From contig NC_079898.1 in the NCBI RefSeq assembly GCF_024868665.1, positions 10,973,458 to 11,037,457 on the forward strand: 64,000 nt of DNA, read 5' to 3'. Positions 1 to 12,012 of this stretch are shown piece after piece; position 1 is the stretch's first letter, and every line of letters starts with the position of its first letter. Source of the DNA: Triplophysa rosa. Its lineage: Eukaryota > Chordata > Actinopteri > Cypriniformes > Nemacheilidae. The notes under the pieces were generated by a model, which saw only the letters and a list, made by a program, of their open reading frames with translations, did not search any database and was not told where the DNA came from. The translations under genes were made by a program, and so were the position numbers.

Positions 1-433
1 ACTGTATGCGTCCTCCTCACTAATGCTATGAGCATGATGAGCAGTTGTTAAGCAAAACAGCTGCCCTTTGTGTATGAGACCATGTGTTTGTCCAACTGTT
101 TCTTGGAGGAGGGCATGTAGGAAGGGTGTTATTTTGAATGTGTATTTTAAAAGTTGTGATTAATGTGCCTGTTGAAGAATATGTTTCACATGAATCCCGA
201 AATGCCTTTAAAGACAATTAACAAAAATCTACAAGGCTTGTGGTGGTGGTCAAAGCAAACTCTATAACTACATTTTTTATTTGATTTACCATCATGCATG
301 GATTATATATATCTATATAGAAGTATGTGGATCAAAGAATGTAAATCCATTTTAGTTATTGTGAGACTACAACTGGCATATATCATAAAAGCTGAAGCTT
401 TGAAAAGCTGCAGAGAGGAAAAATAAAGGAGCT

Positions 434-640
434 TAAAAGGTTCTTCACAGCGATGCCACAGAAGAACCATTCAGTCAAAGGTTCTTTAAAGAACCATCTC
501 TTTCTAACTTTTTTATAATCTGAAAAACCTCTTTTCGCCACAAAGAACCTTTTGTGAAACAGAAAGGTTCTTCAGATCAGATGGTAAAGGTTCTTAATGG
601 AACCAAAACGGTTCTTCTATATGGCATCGAAGAACCTTTT
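434..640. repeat. Short foldback MITE with AGAACC motifs
   Basis: The left end AAAAGGTTCTTCACAGCGAT and the reverse complement of the right end (AAAAGGTTCTTCGATGCCAT) match over roughly 35 bases with small gaps. GGTTCTT and AAGAACC recur through the interior, including GGTTCTTTAAAGAACC. The element is about 0.2 kb, non-coding, upstream of ap5s1. Confidence 0.6.
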
Positions 641-974
641 GAAGCACTTTTTTTAAGTGTAGATTTTTTCATAGGTACTGACTCTGTTTGACAAAGTATA
701 ACTTTTAAACACACTAGAAGCAATACTGTAAAAATCTTACATTAAATAAAAAAGCTCACACTCAAATGATTTATAATTGCATTAGTAGTTAGTGAGAATT
801 ATATAGAGCAAATCTACATATGATTATTTTAAATTTTTTTAATTCAAGTCTAGGTTTAGATTTCTAATATAATTGGTTTATTAACTGTGTTGCCTCATGT
901 GATTATAAACAATAAATACCGGCGAGCGCCATCTGGAGTTAAAAGAAATACTGCAATATGATCAGCTGACCACA

Positions 975-984
975 GTCATGTGAC
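975..984 (+). promoter_or_regulatory. M-box / CLEAR-like E-box upstream of ap5s1
   Basis: GTCATGTGAC lies about 60 bases before the ap5s1 start codon. It contains the TCATGTG M-box bound by MITF/TFEB-family factors and differs by one base from the CLEAR core GTCACGTGAC that drives lysosomal genes. AP-5 is an endolysosomal adaptor, so this control would make sense. That is inference from one short motif. Confidence 0.35.
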
Positions 985-1044
985 TAAATACGGAAATACG
1001 TGTGAATAGTTTTGTCCACACTGACAGCTATACATTTAATAAAA

Positions 1045-1214
1045 ATGGTGATATGTTTCTTAATCCATACGGTGTGTCCGTTGAGCGCGCTGTCTGCTGG
1101 CGAGAGCCGCATACTTTACTCGCGCTCATTCGGACCGGAAACCGGAGATGGTCGTGACTTTACATCTGAACAGAGACGACTGATGCAGAAAGAGAAACTT
1201 CACATTGTAGCCAG
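1045..1214 (+). CDS. ap5s1: AP-5 complex subunit sigma-1, coding exon 1
   Basis: First coding exon of the AP-5 sigma subunit, the small chain of the heterotetrameric AP-5 adaptor that works with SPG11/SPG15 on late endosomes and lysosomes (family knowledge). The exon encodes 56 residues plus two bases. It opens MVICFLIHTV, matching the MVHAFLIHTL-type start of the vertebrate family, and continues with a RILYSRSFG segment and a QKEKLHIVAR end. An in-frame ATG lies 33 bases upstream at 1012, but the family alignment favours 1045. The exon ends CCAG before GTGAGA, a good donor. Joining to 1670 keeps the frame and creates the conserved VARQV. The protein totals 196 residues against about 200 in mammals. 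Recognition is by remembered family sequence, but splice sites and length agree at every step. Confidence 0.93.
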
Positions 1215-1669
1215 GTGAGATGATTAAAACACTGGGCGTGCACATATTTTCTCAATATTCCAATACAACTTAACAAATATTTGTTTGCTTAACACAACAG
1301 ATTTACAAATGAGGAGAAATACCACAAGACATATATAATTTATCCTAGAGAACCAGATCTAGTGTTGCTCAAAACAGTACGAGCAAGAACAGAAATGTCT
1401 CCCTGCTGATAAAAATGACAGAATTCCTTTATAAAGTGTGTTTTGGGGCCTTACTCCATTACGATTTAAAGGTTTCTGTTGGTTCTCATCGGCCAGCTAA
1501 AAATAAAATCCTACCAAAAAAACCCCAACACTTTACCTGTACAGAGACCCACAGATCGAGGCTATAACAGTTCCTATTAAAACCAATAACTAACTAGCGT
1601 GACTTTTTATATATGGGCCCATGAGAAACTATAATCTTTCTGTTGTCTATTTCTGTCACTGTCTTTCAG
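1215..1669 (+). other. ap5s1 intron 1
   Basis: A 455-base intron with donor GTGAGA and acceptor TTTCAG. No repeat or second gene is evident in it. Confidence 0.85.
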
Positions 1670-1961
1670 GCAGGTGCGGAGTGCTGTGGCTCTGAGTAGG
1701 GAAGCCTCAGGCAATCCGTGTGTAGAGGCTGTGCTGGGTGAAGAGGCCGTAGCACTGGGTGAAGCTGAGTGTGGTGTGTTTTCATTATGCAATGCGGAGC
1801 TGTTTCCAGATCGAAGTGTTGTGCTGTGGCTGGGTGTGCAGTCTCTAGCATTCACTCTGGTCTGCAGACCACACGAAAATCATCTGCTCGCTGAGGGAAC
1901 GCTTCGCAGCATCGCACGCCACTGTCTGGAGGAACTACGTCTGCTGGGACCTGGTAGTGAG
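1670..1961 (+). CDS. ap5s1: AP-5 complex subunit sigma-1, coding exon 2
   Basis: Second coding exon, 292 bases, entered after a pyrimidine-rich tract ending TTTCAG and left at GAG before GTGTGT. It carries the longin-like core of the sigma subunit. Visible blocks are VVLWLGVQSLAFTLV and the strongly conserved HENHLLAEGTLR, followed by an alpha-helical LEELRLLGPGSE that ends at the splice site. These match the VVWLGV, HENLLLAEGTLR and LRLLAP blocks of vertebrate AP5S1. Reading on past 1961 gives VCFCYSTAKH and a stop at 1992-1994, which is intron read-through and not the true C terminus. The exon is uninterrupted, so the gene looks functional. Confidence 0.94.
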
Positions 1962-2189
1962 GTGTGTTTTTGCTATAGCACCGCTAAACATTAAAGTTTA
2001 GTTCATTCAGTGTTTGAAATTATTATTAATATTATATTTTGCATGATGGTGATAAACTGAGTGAAAGTTAACAGAGTAAAAATACTCACTTACATTGAAA
2101 AAATAACTTAAATCGAATCTAGGGTCCGGAATGTTATAAAAACTTCTGTTAAATTGTGCCCCTGATAGCACACTACATCTAGGAGATGT

Positions 2190-2380
2190 CTATTTTACGT
2201 CTGCATTTACATCTGCTACACATTGTTTGCTCATCTGCAATACCTCTCGGAGACATCTGCTGTCAGATGTCATATAGACATCTAGAAGACGTCTGTAAGA
2301 TGTTAATGATTTAGAATGGCTGTAAAACTGCTCTTTCTAAGATGTTTAGATGTTTTTACATAGCAGATGTTTTCCAGATC
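2190..2380. repeat. AGATGTC-rich interspersed repeat (left part)
   Basis: Dense AGATGT/ACATCT words (for example ACATCTGCTGTCAGATGTC) form many short inverted repeats. The same word style resumes after 3268, so this older repeat was probably split by the element at 2385-3268. It lies in ap5s1 intron 2. Confidence 0.4.
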
Positions 2381-2384
2381 ACCA

Positions 2385-3267
2385 GGACCCGTATTCTTAA
2401 AGCTTCTTAGAATCCTCTCAGAAAGCTCTTAATTTAGCTTAAAAACTTCTACGTAGGAGTCTTGGCTTAAAAGCGATTCAGGACCAATCTGAGAGCAACT
2501 TTGAGCAAGGAAAAGACAAAAACTTTTATCTTAGGGAGGAGGCAGGGCTGACCCCGTTGCTATGTATGACACAGTCTTTTGAAGGCTATTCAAAATTTTT
2601 GATGGGTTGGTCGCCCAAGAAGAAAAACATTTTTTTAAGGATAGGGTCTTTTTTTAAGTATAAGTCGTGTTTCAAATTACAGGTGTAGTTTTTCCAGTTT
2701 TACCACACAGTGTGTATATGTATATGTATATTCTTTATTTTTATTTACCATGCTGTTAATGTCATACTAAACGTATTTGATGGGAAATGAACAGCAACAC
2801 TATAATGTTCTGAAAGTGCTGTAATTCTTTGTTTGATCACTTTACTTACAGAAGATTGGGACAGAACTACAGTATATCATCTCTGCTGCCTAGTTTGCAT
2901 TTTGTCCAGTTGCCGAATATGTAAATGTAGTTAACGTAGTGATTACTTCTATTTCTGGCGCTATGGGATTTCTTCGCTATGTCGAGATGTTAGTGTGTCT
3001 CTAATAAGATCGGTCACCGAAACACGATCACTGCACATCTAATGTGTTTTGTCCATTTTCTATGCTGCAAAAGAAACTCTTAAGTCCTCCTCGCTACTCC
3101 TAACAATTTTGGACCTTGAGAGCTCGTTTAAGGGGTTTAGATGCTTTATGAATTACTTTTTTTTACTAGGATCTTTTCTGTAATTTTACGGGGAAACACC
3201 CACATTTCTAAGCATGTTGTCACTAGGAGCAACTCTTTGCGCTAAGATTTTTCATGAATACGGGCCC
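2385..3267. mobile_element. Non-autonomous DNA transposon in ap5s1 intron 2
   Basis: The left end GGACCCGTATTCTTAAAG and the inverted right end GGGCCCGTATTCATGAAA form imperfect terminal inverted repeats about 0.88 kb apart. CCAGATC occurs at both edges (2374-2380 and 3266-3272) and may be the target duplication, although its right copy overlaps the terminal repeat. No transposase reading frame is visible. Family not identified. Confidence 0.6.
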
Positions 3268-3324
3268 AGATCTTTAGCAGACATCTTACAGACATACGTG
3301 AGCTAGCTGCCTGTCATTTAGAAG

Positions 3325-4987
3325 CAGGGACGTGCACAGACATTTTGAGGGGCATGGGCTCAAGTGGAAAAAAGGGCACTTCTCATATTTGTTTTAATTT
3401 TTTCCGAACAAAATGTTAAATATATTAAAAACAACTTTTTTTTAAATCCCTCACACTCACCCAATTGTTTCATGTTGTTTCATTTTCCAACAATGTCTAC
3501 AAAATAATCAGTTCACATAGAGACCATTGTCTTCCTTAGAATTCACTAATTTTATCACAAGAACAGGCAACAACAAAGGAAACTAAGCCACAATGTGTAT
3601 GATTTCTATGCTAAAGTTTCAAGTATATACATAGAATAAATGACTGCACAAAGGAAAAGGACATATTTTCACTAATAATTTGTTTATTTTGCACAAGCCA
3701 ATAAACTGTTTTAATTATTTTGGTGTTATTGGGACACCAACGATGACCTTCACACTAAACTGAAAAAGGCAGTTGGTGCTTATTTGTTATTTTTTTTTAC
3801 ATGACAAAAACCTGCAAAATTAATGAAAACACACTGCAAAAAATGATTGACAAAATACACAAATACAGCAGCTTAACTAATTATTATTAATAATAATATT
3901 ATTATTGTTGTTATAATTACACTTACTGCACGCACACACACACTGATGGTGACAAGAACTTTGTTTCACATTTGAGGGAGGGCTGCTTAGATCTATCAGC
4001 ATACACAACGTATAAAATGGATAGTTATTAGATGAGGAGTCTGACATCAAATTTATCAAGTTATTGTTTAAGGCGGGACACTTAATGTACTGTTCAATTT
4101 TGAGATGTTGGTCTATTTTGCTTTCATGTCTTCTTTTGCTCTAATGGAAAGGAAATATCCAAAATTCACATTAAGGTGTTTGTTTTAAGCCTTCTCGTCT
4201 GTTTGCTTCTGTAGATTTCTTCTAAATTAACCCCAAACAAGCTGCATATATATCTGAATATTTAAACATAACATTTCAAGGGAAAATACTCTTGATGTAA
4301 GTCATATTAACTAATAACTGGTGATATGCTTTAGTTTTTTTTATCCTATTCATCTGCATTGCCTGCAAGTTAGCACATTTTAATTACTTAATGCCTACAT
4401 ATCAATGAGGCGATTCTGATGACGTTATTAATTATACTGTATTCAGCTGTCGTTACTTCATTTAGTTAGCATGTAATTTAATGATATACTGCCTTAGCGA
4501 AACTTTAGCTAACTCCGCTCATAAGTGATGGATGTTAGCAAAACAATATTTGCGGTTTGTCTTTTGGATAATTAGCTGTGAATTCGAGGCACATGTAGCT
4601 AGTCTGTTCATCACCACTCACCTCCACACAAGACAAACGCTACTGGAAAGGAGAGGGCTTCACTGTGGCTCTCTGCCTGATGTGCCAAACGTGCTGCACA
4701 CAGCTGTGCTCAGTGTGCTGCGCGTGCGCGTGCCCGCTATGCGCTGCTGCGCGCCTGCGTGGAGACGCGGATGGAAGAAAGGCATCGAAACTCTCAACAT
4801 TTCCCGACCTGAGATGTTCTATTTGTTTGACAGGGAAAGCTGTGCGCGAACAGAAACACATACGCGCGCACACACACATATATTCATTTATTTTTTAAAA
4901 ATCCCAGAAAAAAGGGCACTTTCTCTCGAGGAAGAAAAAGGGCCTGGGCTCAAGCCCCCAAAGCCCCCCCCCCTCTGCACGTGCCTG
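3325..4987. mobile_element. hAT-type non-autonomous transposon, copy 1
   Basis: The left terminus CAGGGACGTGCACAGAC and inverted right terminus CAGGCACGTGCAGAGGG are hAT-like. The flanking octamers TTTAGAAG and CTTGGAAG agree at 6 of 8 positions, as expected for an old 8-bp duplication. It is 1.66 kb. The open frame at 4532-5074 is not recognisable as protein and runs through the right terminal repeat, so I treat it as chance. A second copy of the family lies at 26934-28946. Confidence 0.65.
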
Positions 4988-5138
4988 CTTGGAAGCCGTC
5001 CATTATACCCTATGCAGAACTTTTGCAACCATCCACAGCATTCTGCTATTGCCTTCACAGTACATGTGTGCTAAAATCTTTTCTTGTTCATTGTCTGTAT
5101 TCTTGCCGCCTAAAGTCTAAACACTATGGCATGACCTC

Positions 5139-5335
5139 TTAAAGGGATAGTTTACATAAAAATAAGAATTCCTTCACCCTTATGTTGTTCAAAACCTATT
5201 ACTCTTTCTTCTGTGGAACACAAAATGAGCCATTTTGAGAAGTGGTTTTGTGGGGGCCAAAGTTGTTTGGTTATCAACATTCTTCAAAATATCTTTTCTT
5301 GTGTGTTCCGCAGAAGAAAGTTATACAGGTTTGGA
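5139..5335. repeat. Angel-like foldback MITE, copy 1 (truncated)
   Basis: It starts TTAAAGGGATAGTTTACATA and ends in GAAAGTTATACAGGTTTGGA. This is the widespread cyprinid foldback element whose arms read AAAGGGATAGTTCACCC and GGTTTGGAACA. The right terminus is missing. The name Angel is from general knowledge and tentative; the family resemblance between the five copies here is seen directly. Confidence 0.6.
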
Positions 5336-5732
5336 ATCTCTTTATAGTAGCCCAAGCATACGTTGCTTGCTCGTCCGGTTGCTTGGCAAAAATAATCTTG
5401 GCATTGGCCCCAATTAGATGACTCTAATGAATTCAATCTCTATGAGAATGAGAGACTGTTGTTTATATTGTAATCAGTACATTCTCAGATGGATGTAAAC
5501 ACAACACAAGTTTAAAAAAAATTTTAATCAGAAAATCAATCCAGTGAACTTGGGTTGTTTTAAGAATTTTGAGTTATATCCATTCCCATGCAATTATGAC
5601 ATGGATAAGGCCAGAGTTGTTGGCAGGTAGTGAGCATAGAGGCGTAGTTCAAGTAAATGGGCATGTTGCCAAGCTATTAATTGTCTGGAACTTTACTTTT
5701 TTCTCTCGCGCTGACTTGGCTGTTATTTTCAG

Positions 5733-5861
5733 GTGTTGCTGAAGAGTGATCGAGTAGATGCAATGTTGCACAGACTCCTTCCTCATGGTCAACTCCTCTT
5801 CCTCAACCACCGTTTTGTCTTCAGCCTGGATAAAGAGAGAGCAAGCTACGTGAGCAAATGA
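5733..5861 (+). CDS. ap5s1: AP-5 complex subunit sigma-1, last coding exon
   Basis: Terminal coding exon, found by splice-site and family matching because it is too short to stand out as an open frame. It starts after TGTTATTTTCAG in phase 0, encodes 42 residues and stops at TGA 5859-5861. It contains LLKSDRVDAMLHRLLPHGQLLFL followed by NHRFVFSLDKE (split here for length), corresponding to the LTRFLPHGQLLFLN-type C-terminal block of vertebrate AP5S1. The 3.77-kb intron before it holds several transposons. A possible polyadenylation signal, AATAAA, lies at 6617-6622, but the 3' UTR end cannot be proved from sequence. Confidence 0.92.
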   Translation: MLLKSDRVDAMLHRLLPHGQLLFLNHRFVFSLDKERASYVSK

Positions 5862-8439
5862 AAGTGTGTAAAGGTGTATTTACATTGCCACATTTTGAGA
5901 GTAATGTATGGCTTATGCCCTGGATGTTCTGATATAAAAGATCAGACAGACCACTTCTGCTTAGAAAATATGATGCACTTGTGCTGCCCATAGGAGTATG
6001 AGCAGAAGAGAACAGTCTCGACGTGGATTGCTTGTTTGGTCTTATAAGGATACCAGTGGGCACATGTTTGAAAACTTTGTAGTTTGACTTCAAATGAAAA
6101 ACGATTCATTCTACATCAGAAATAAGCGGTGTTGTCATATCATTTATAGAGATTCTCTATTTTATTGCATATGTGACATCATTGTTGTCTTGGGTTAACA
6201 GTGCAATATCTTCAAAAGGCCATAGCTGGTCATTTGATGACTTTTTATTAAACGTAACTGTTTATTAAATGTTCTTGTAAATTTAGGGCTGAATTAATTT
6301 GATAACACCACATCACATATTGATGTTTAAATGAAATCATTATGGTTCTATATCTAGCTCTGCACTAGAGGGCAGTGTTGCATTACTGTCAAATGCATAG
6401 CAATTAGAATAATCCTTTAACACTTTCATCTAAAATAATTCAACAGATCACAGCAGGGTGTCTGCCAACAGATCTGAGATAACTGATTGACAGGTCTGTA
6501 AAGACTTCATAACTAGGCCAACAGAGCAACCACGCAATTTCAGAAAATCCATTTTTAGCGTTTGTTTTCTCTGATTCAACAATGATGAGTTCTCTCTGTC
6601 ACAGTGCTGCACTTTAAATAAAGGGAGAGTGAGGATGTTTAAGTCCACTTATAGTGAGTGTGAGGCCAGTCTGAACTCATAAGTATTGTGGTTCAGTAGT
6701 GTTTGTCGTGTCATTTGTCTTACAGATGGTAGGATGGTTTGCGTTCTGTATGCGTGAAACAGGACAAGAGCCCCGTTATTGGTTATGTACTCCAAAACTA
6801 TGAAGTATTTTTATTGTGACACTCTGATCTACAACACATTAATGACATTGAAACGTATGCATTATAACAAATGTTCATCTTCAGAATTAAATATGATCAA
6901 ATGACTTTTAATTGGATAAATTAAAAAGATATAAAAGTGTAAAAAATGCTATTTTTACTAATAAAATTTAATATCCCTTATGCTAAATATATTTTTAGCC
7001 GGGGGGGGGGTATTGTGGTAACCAGGTATATTTTGGTTTTCTTATACGATTTTGACTCAACATTTTGATAGTACTGTATTTGAAGATACTGACGCTGGCA
7101 CGCTGCATTCTTAATGCACAAATAAAAGTTGCTACTTGACTGCCAACAACAAACCTAATTTGGTTAATAAACTGTATTACTTGGTGGAATAATTATTTCT
7201 ACAGATAGGGAGACTGTGCATTACAGTGATTTTACCACTGTGTCTGGGAATTTATCTTATCCTGAATAAAATAACTGCAATTCATGACCTCTTGTGGTTT
7301 ATTGCTTAAAAAACTATTTTCCTCCCTGTCTCTGACCTTTAGATTTATAGTAAACTCTTGCTGGTGTGCTTTTTAAGACTTTGTAGACATTTCTTTTGCA
7401 TATAAAATGAGAAGCAGTTATTTGTAAAAATAAACAATACATGTTAATAACATGTTTATAACAACAATACAAATTATTCATGCAAGTTTTGTTATGTTTT
7501 GTAAGAAATGTGGAAAATGTAAATGTTCAGATGTAACTTTTTTTGTGAATTTTACTGTAAAAGCCCATGAAACTGTATTTTAATCAAACAGACCATTTGA
7601 CAGATCTTCAACTGCATGACGGAGGGGACTTTGCCTCCTCATGTCAAAAGCCCACCACTTATTATTGAAATTTCTAAAGCGGAGGTTGCTGTGTTTAGTG
7701 TTCTTAACAGGGGAGTCATAATTTAACGGGAAGATTTTGATACCCACACCAGATATAAATTAACCTGATCACACCATGTTGGATCTTTTATCAAATAACG
7801 CTGTATTGGAGACATCTGGATGCTTCAGTGTGACTGGTTCTGGTATGTCATGTAGCTATACAGCTGCTGTGTTGTTAAACGTGCCTTTATTTATAGAGCT
7901 ACAATGCTGACTTGGCCAAACATACACTTAAATACATACAAAATACTTTTAAATAGTGTGTATTTCCTACGTCATCCAATGTGAATACGTATGTTTGAAT
8001 ACAGCGCAACTGTAATATTAAACTTAAACTTCGTTTGATATTATAATAAATTATTATAATGTCACTTAGCCCTGGATGTATGCTTCATGTGTTAATAGTG
8101 TTGTACTATGCAATAACAATAAAGTAAATAACGAAGTAAACAATATGTTGTGATGTTTTTGAGAGGTGCAGAATGCAATAGTCAGAGCTAAGACCGAGCT
8201 GTCTTTAAATGTTATTTACTTTACGCTCTTATTGTGCCACGTAGTAAAACTCGTTTATAAGGTTTTCTGAGCTTTCTGTGGCTGTTGTGAAAGCCTTTTG
8301 CCGCAAAAATTCTTCCAGAAACTTAATTTTTAACCATTAACAGAAATGTCCTTTAACATAGTAACAAATACAAAACGGAAGTGCGGAGCATCAAACAGGA
8401 AGTCACTCGCGGTAATGGCACCAAGCAAAAGGTGGATAG
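5862..8439. other. ap5s1 3' flank without recognisable genes
   Basis: AT-rich sequence following the ap5s1 stop. AATAAA at 6617-6622 may serve the ap5s1 transcript. A G-run lies near 7000. I see no conserved reading frame, RNA gene or clear transposon terminus. Confidence 0.5.
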
Positions 8440-8444
8440 CAGGG

Positions 8445-8712
8445 GTTCTCAACCTTGTTGACTCCAAAACCCCCCATTGTATTCAACAATATTCAAAGGC
8501 CCCCCATCCACTCACAAAACTCACAGTTTCTACCCAACAAAATATTTTGTACCGTGGCATTACCTGGAAAAACATATATATTCATAATAAAAATTGTCAA
8601 ATAATAAGAAATATTTTTTTATGTGTTTCAATGCTCATTTTGTTTAACTTTAATATATTAGTCATCTTGAGGCCCCCTTGGAAGCTGGGGCCCCCTTCTG
8701 ATAACCACTTCT
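8445..8712. repeat. hAT-like MITE (CAGGGGTTCTCAACC type)
   Basis: The left edge CAGGGGTTCTCAACCTTGTT, C-rich CCCCCC arms, and a right edge GGGGCCCCCTTCTGATAACCAC resemble the paired ends of a common teleost hAT derivative. The right terminus is degraded. The open frame running through 8346-8798 is a by-product of this repeat. Confidence 0.45.
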
Positions 8713-9151
8713 CTATAGCATACCATGCGAAAGATCTCTATAGCACATATAGTCTGTTTTCTCACAAACGCATTGGCATTATCTTTTTAAGACAGTAAAT
8801 TGCAGACAATTTGTCTTTTATGGTTACTTGTATATAGTTCAATCTTTGTCACAAGCGCTCAGATATTTGGTATTTATTCATACCAACTCATTCATCATTG
8901 ATCATAAGAGGTAGTTTTGAAAAAGCTTTGGTTTCGCGAATGTACGGTAGCAAAACAAATGCAATTATTGCAAAATCATACTGCGTTTCTTGGCACATTC
9001 GGATCACTTGAGCTCTGAAATGTGTTTCTCAGCTGTGTGATGAATCTGTCCCACATTGGGTAATATTTTTCTCCTAGGTCCTGATGAAAGCCTCACATAA
9101 TCACATTTAAATTGTGCTTCAGTTTGTGCTGAATTCAGCTCTCTAACTGTA

Positions 9152-9565
9152 CACTGTAAAACGTTGCTGTAATTTCGCAGCAGGTTTGCCAGTAACTTAC
9201 TGTAGATTTAATGTACAATTTTGTTTTAAGCATAAACTTACCTAGTTTATATATTTTCTTTCATAAAACAAGGCTAAATATCTTGGGTCACTTTTCTTTT
9301 TATGTAAATGTATCGTAATTTAAGAAGTTTTAAATATTTTTACAGAAAACAAGAGAAAAATGCTTAGGAAGAATGTCATTTTTTTGCAGTGTTGCTGTGC
9401 TAATGCCAGTCTCTTGCTCATTTTGAATCTCAAAAGTCAAAGTCTTTTAATTTTGATTAAAGTAATTGAAAACAGTACTAATTGGAAAGTATATTAAGAA
9501 GTAATTAAATCTACAGTAATTTACTGGCAAACCTGCTGCAAAAACTACAGCAAAGTTTTACAGTG
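9152..9565. repeat. Foldback MITE with CACTGTAAAA termini
   Basis: The left arm CACTGTAAAACGTTGCTGTA and the reverse complement of the right arm (CACTGTAAAACTTTGCTGTA) stay alike for about 65 bases, including GCAGCAGGTTTGCCAGTAA. Element length is 414 bases. No clean 8-bp flank duplication was found. Confidence 0.7.
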
Positions 9566-10770
9566 TAGTTATTATTACTGGCAATCTCTTTCGCCCTGTA
9601 GTAATAAAGTCTTCTCCATTAAATAGATGTACATTTTCCTTTACAGGGCCTTTCTCTGTTATTGCTGTTCAAACACACAAACTAATTTAGTATAGATGTT
9701 TTCTGTTTAAAACTTTGGCAATAGCCTATGCATATAGCCTATATTTTATTGTACATTGATATGTAATTGTGTAATCTTATAGTAATTCCTCTCATGAAAA
9801 TGAGACCAACATTTTGTTTGTTATTTCTATATAAGCTGGGCTGCAACAAAAGTCTCAATTTGTCTGTAAACTTTCATCTTCTGATGTGTCACTGGGGTTC
9901 CAGTTTGTCTCTTTCTCATTTATTTGTCTCAGTAAATGACTGAAGCATGCTTCCTCTGTCGTTCTTTACAGTACACCACAACACGCCTACACACTTCCTG
10001 TGAAAAGTGGATTTTTGTTCGAAATACTCCTTTTTTCCTTGATGTCTTTTTTATTTCTTTTGACTAATGAAAGACCATATACAACATTCAAGAACAAACA
10101 AAGTCATGTAGTCACAGTGTGTTTGAGGTTCACACTGTCTTTCTAGGTCCAAAGCTACACTTCAAACAACAAAATTAATTTAAGACTCAATTATGTCTCA
10201 CTAAGACTCATACTCCAGAAGACGGTGGGGGACTTTGGATGTTTGCACTGACCATTTTTATCAATGAGAGACATTAGTGAAACATTTGTAGAGAACTTTA
10301 AAGGAGGAGAAATATGAAAATTGTCAGATCTTCCCACCCTCTTTCCTGGCTTACCTCAAAATTGTTTGTTTTCTCAGGAGGAGGCAGAAAATGAGTTCAG
10401 TGAGTTGAAGCGGTGGCCTAGCGGTTAGCACACATTCACTGACACAATGAGTTGTGGCGGTCATTCAGGCAACACAACCTGAGTCTGCAACTTTTGCACA
10501 TTCTTCGCTCCTTTAACACAGTCATGGAGAAAAAACAAGCAGAAAGGAAGCCATTGTATGTGTGTGTTATTTTGGAACACTGAGAACGGTTTGTTAAACT
10601 CCTCTGTGCTTTGTGGTGTCTCCGCTGTAAGTCAAACAGTTTAAAAGATTACCAGCTGTAATTGGAATTAATGTGATTGTTCTGTTTGTCACAGCTGTGA
10701 AGGTATAAATGAAAAGCACTTCTCAGTCCTCTCAAACACGTTTAAGAGCTGTTGTGGCATTTAAGAATAT
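9566..10770. other. Intergenic DNA without recognisable genes
   Basis: No convincing reading frame. A short piece near 10410-10435 (GTGGCCTAGCGGTTAGCA) resembles a tRNA-derived SINE A box, but no B box follows. Confidence 0.4.
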
Positions 10771-11040
10771 TTACATTTAGTCATTTAGCAGACGCTTTTA
10801 TCCAAAGTGACTTACAGAGAGTTCAGGGAGCAATAAGTGATATGTCATACAGGAGCAATAATACAATAGGTGCTAATACAAAGTTAGTAGTTTCAGCAAA
10901 AGCTTGACCAATACCTGTTGAGAGAAAGAGAGAGGGTTAGTGTTGTTTTCCACTCTCATTTGTCTGTCAAGTATTCACAGAAGAGATGGGTTTTAAGTAG
11001 TTTTTTGAATGTTGTGAGAGATGTGGTTGACCGGACTATA
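10771..11040 (-). mobile_element. L2-type LINE, 3'-end fragment
   Basis: It begins TTACATTTAGTCATTTAGCA and continues GACGCTTTTATCC. It then matches, base for base over long runs, the 3' UTR and last codons of the L2 element at 15642-17722, including GTATTCACAGAAGAGATGGG. Orientation is the same. It is a 5'-truncated insertion of about 270 bases. Confidence 0.75.
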
Positions 11041-11790
11041 TATCATACTAATGTTGTTCTGTCTGTTCTTATCACTTCTTTCCCCTGCCATCCTATGCTT
11101 TTTTGTTTTAATTCCCTTCTTTGAGAGACAAAAAAAAAACAGCACTGATCCATCACGGATGCAGAAATCAAAGCAAAGACATAAAACTTGCTTGTTTGGC
11201 ATATATCCACCAGTTTGACTGTCACTTGCCATTCATAACCTTTAGCACTGCTGGTTTGTGAGCGAGCAGGGTTTTTTATTTCTAATTTTAAACTTAATGG
11301 CACTTTCATGGTAGTCAGCAGTGAGGATATTGACAAGTGGTCATTCACAATATTTACAATTATGAGCTGAGAAAAGCCATAGTAAAAGGGGAAACAGGGG
11401 CAGTGTAATCAAAATTCTTCTATAGCAAGTCAGTAAAACAGCAGTTATGGGGTAAATGGAGAAACTGTAGCAGATTTCATGACGCTTCAAGGTTAAGGCA
11501 CAGGTTATAAAATCCAAAGATTTTCCAAAAGATGTAACTTTTTCGATCAAGGTCATCCAAGCACCAACCCATTAAAAATCCATTAAAAAGACCCAGTGAC
11601 ATCAGCAAATTTCTGCAGCAGGGTTAATATTTCAAGTTAACACACATAGGATGGCTGTGACCTTCTGTTTACATATAAAATTAATTTCAGACCTGAAAAA
11701 AAGCCGTGCAATTCCTAAAGCTATTTTAAAGAATCTGATCATTAAGAAAAAATGCAAACCCAAATATATTTTAACATCAAAGATAGTTAT
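11041..11790. other. Intergenic DNA without recognisable genes
   Basis: Short open frames on both strands, none with recognisable similarity or composition. No transposon ends identified. Confidence 0.35.
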
Positions 11791-12012
11791 GGCCGCTCTG
11801 TCTACACTAGTGAGTTTTCATTTGAAAACTGAGTTTTCGTTTTCAAAGCGCTCTTCGTCCACACTAGTGTTTCCAAAATGCTGCTCATCCACACTGAAAC
11901 GTCTGAAAACGCATACATCCGTGTACTGCGCATGAGTAAAACCTAACACACGTCACAATGTATCATTTCTGTCAGGTGTCTATTTACTTTCTGCCTTATT
12001 ATGTCGTGGCAA

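Noticed and set aside
1012..1044. Upstream ATG as ap5s1 start
   Set aside because: The family N terminus aligns from the ATG at 1045; the extra 11 residues have no counterpart.
1962..1994. C terminus VCFCYSTAKH of the exon 2 frame
   Set aside because: Intron read-through past a good donor; the true last exon is at 5733-5861.
4532..5074. Open frame of 180 codons
   Set aside because: Lies in the right part of a hAT element, runs through its terminal repeat, has low-complexity HTHTRAHTH parts and no family motif.
8346..8798. Open frame of 150 codons
   Set aside because: Overlaps a hAT-like MITE; composition is that of the repeat, and no domain is recognised.
10410..10435. SINE or tRNA fragment
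   Set aside because: Only an A-box-like word; no B box or tail follows.
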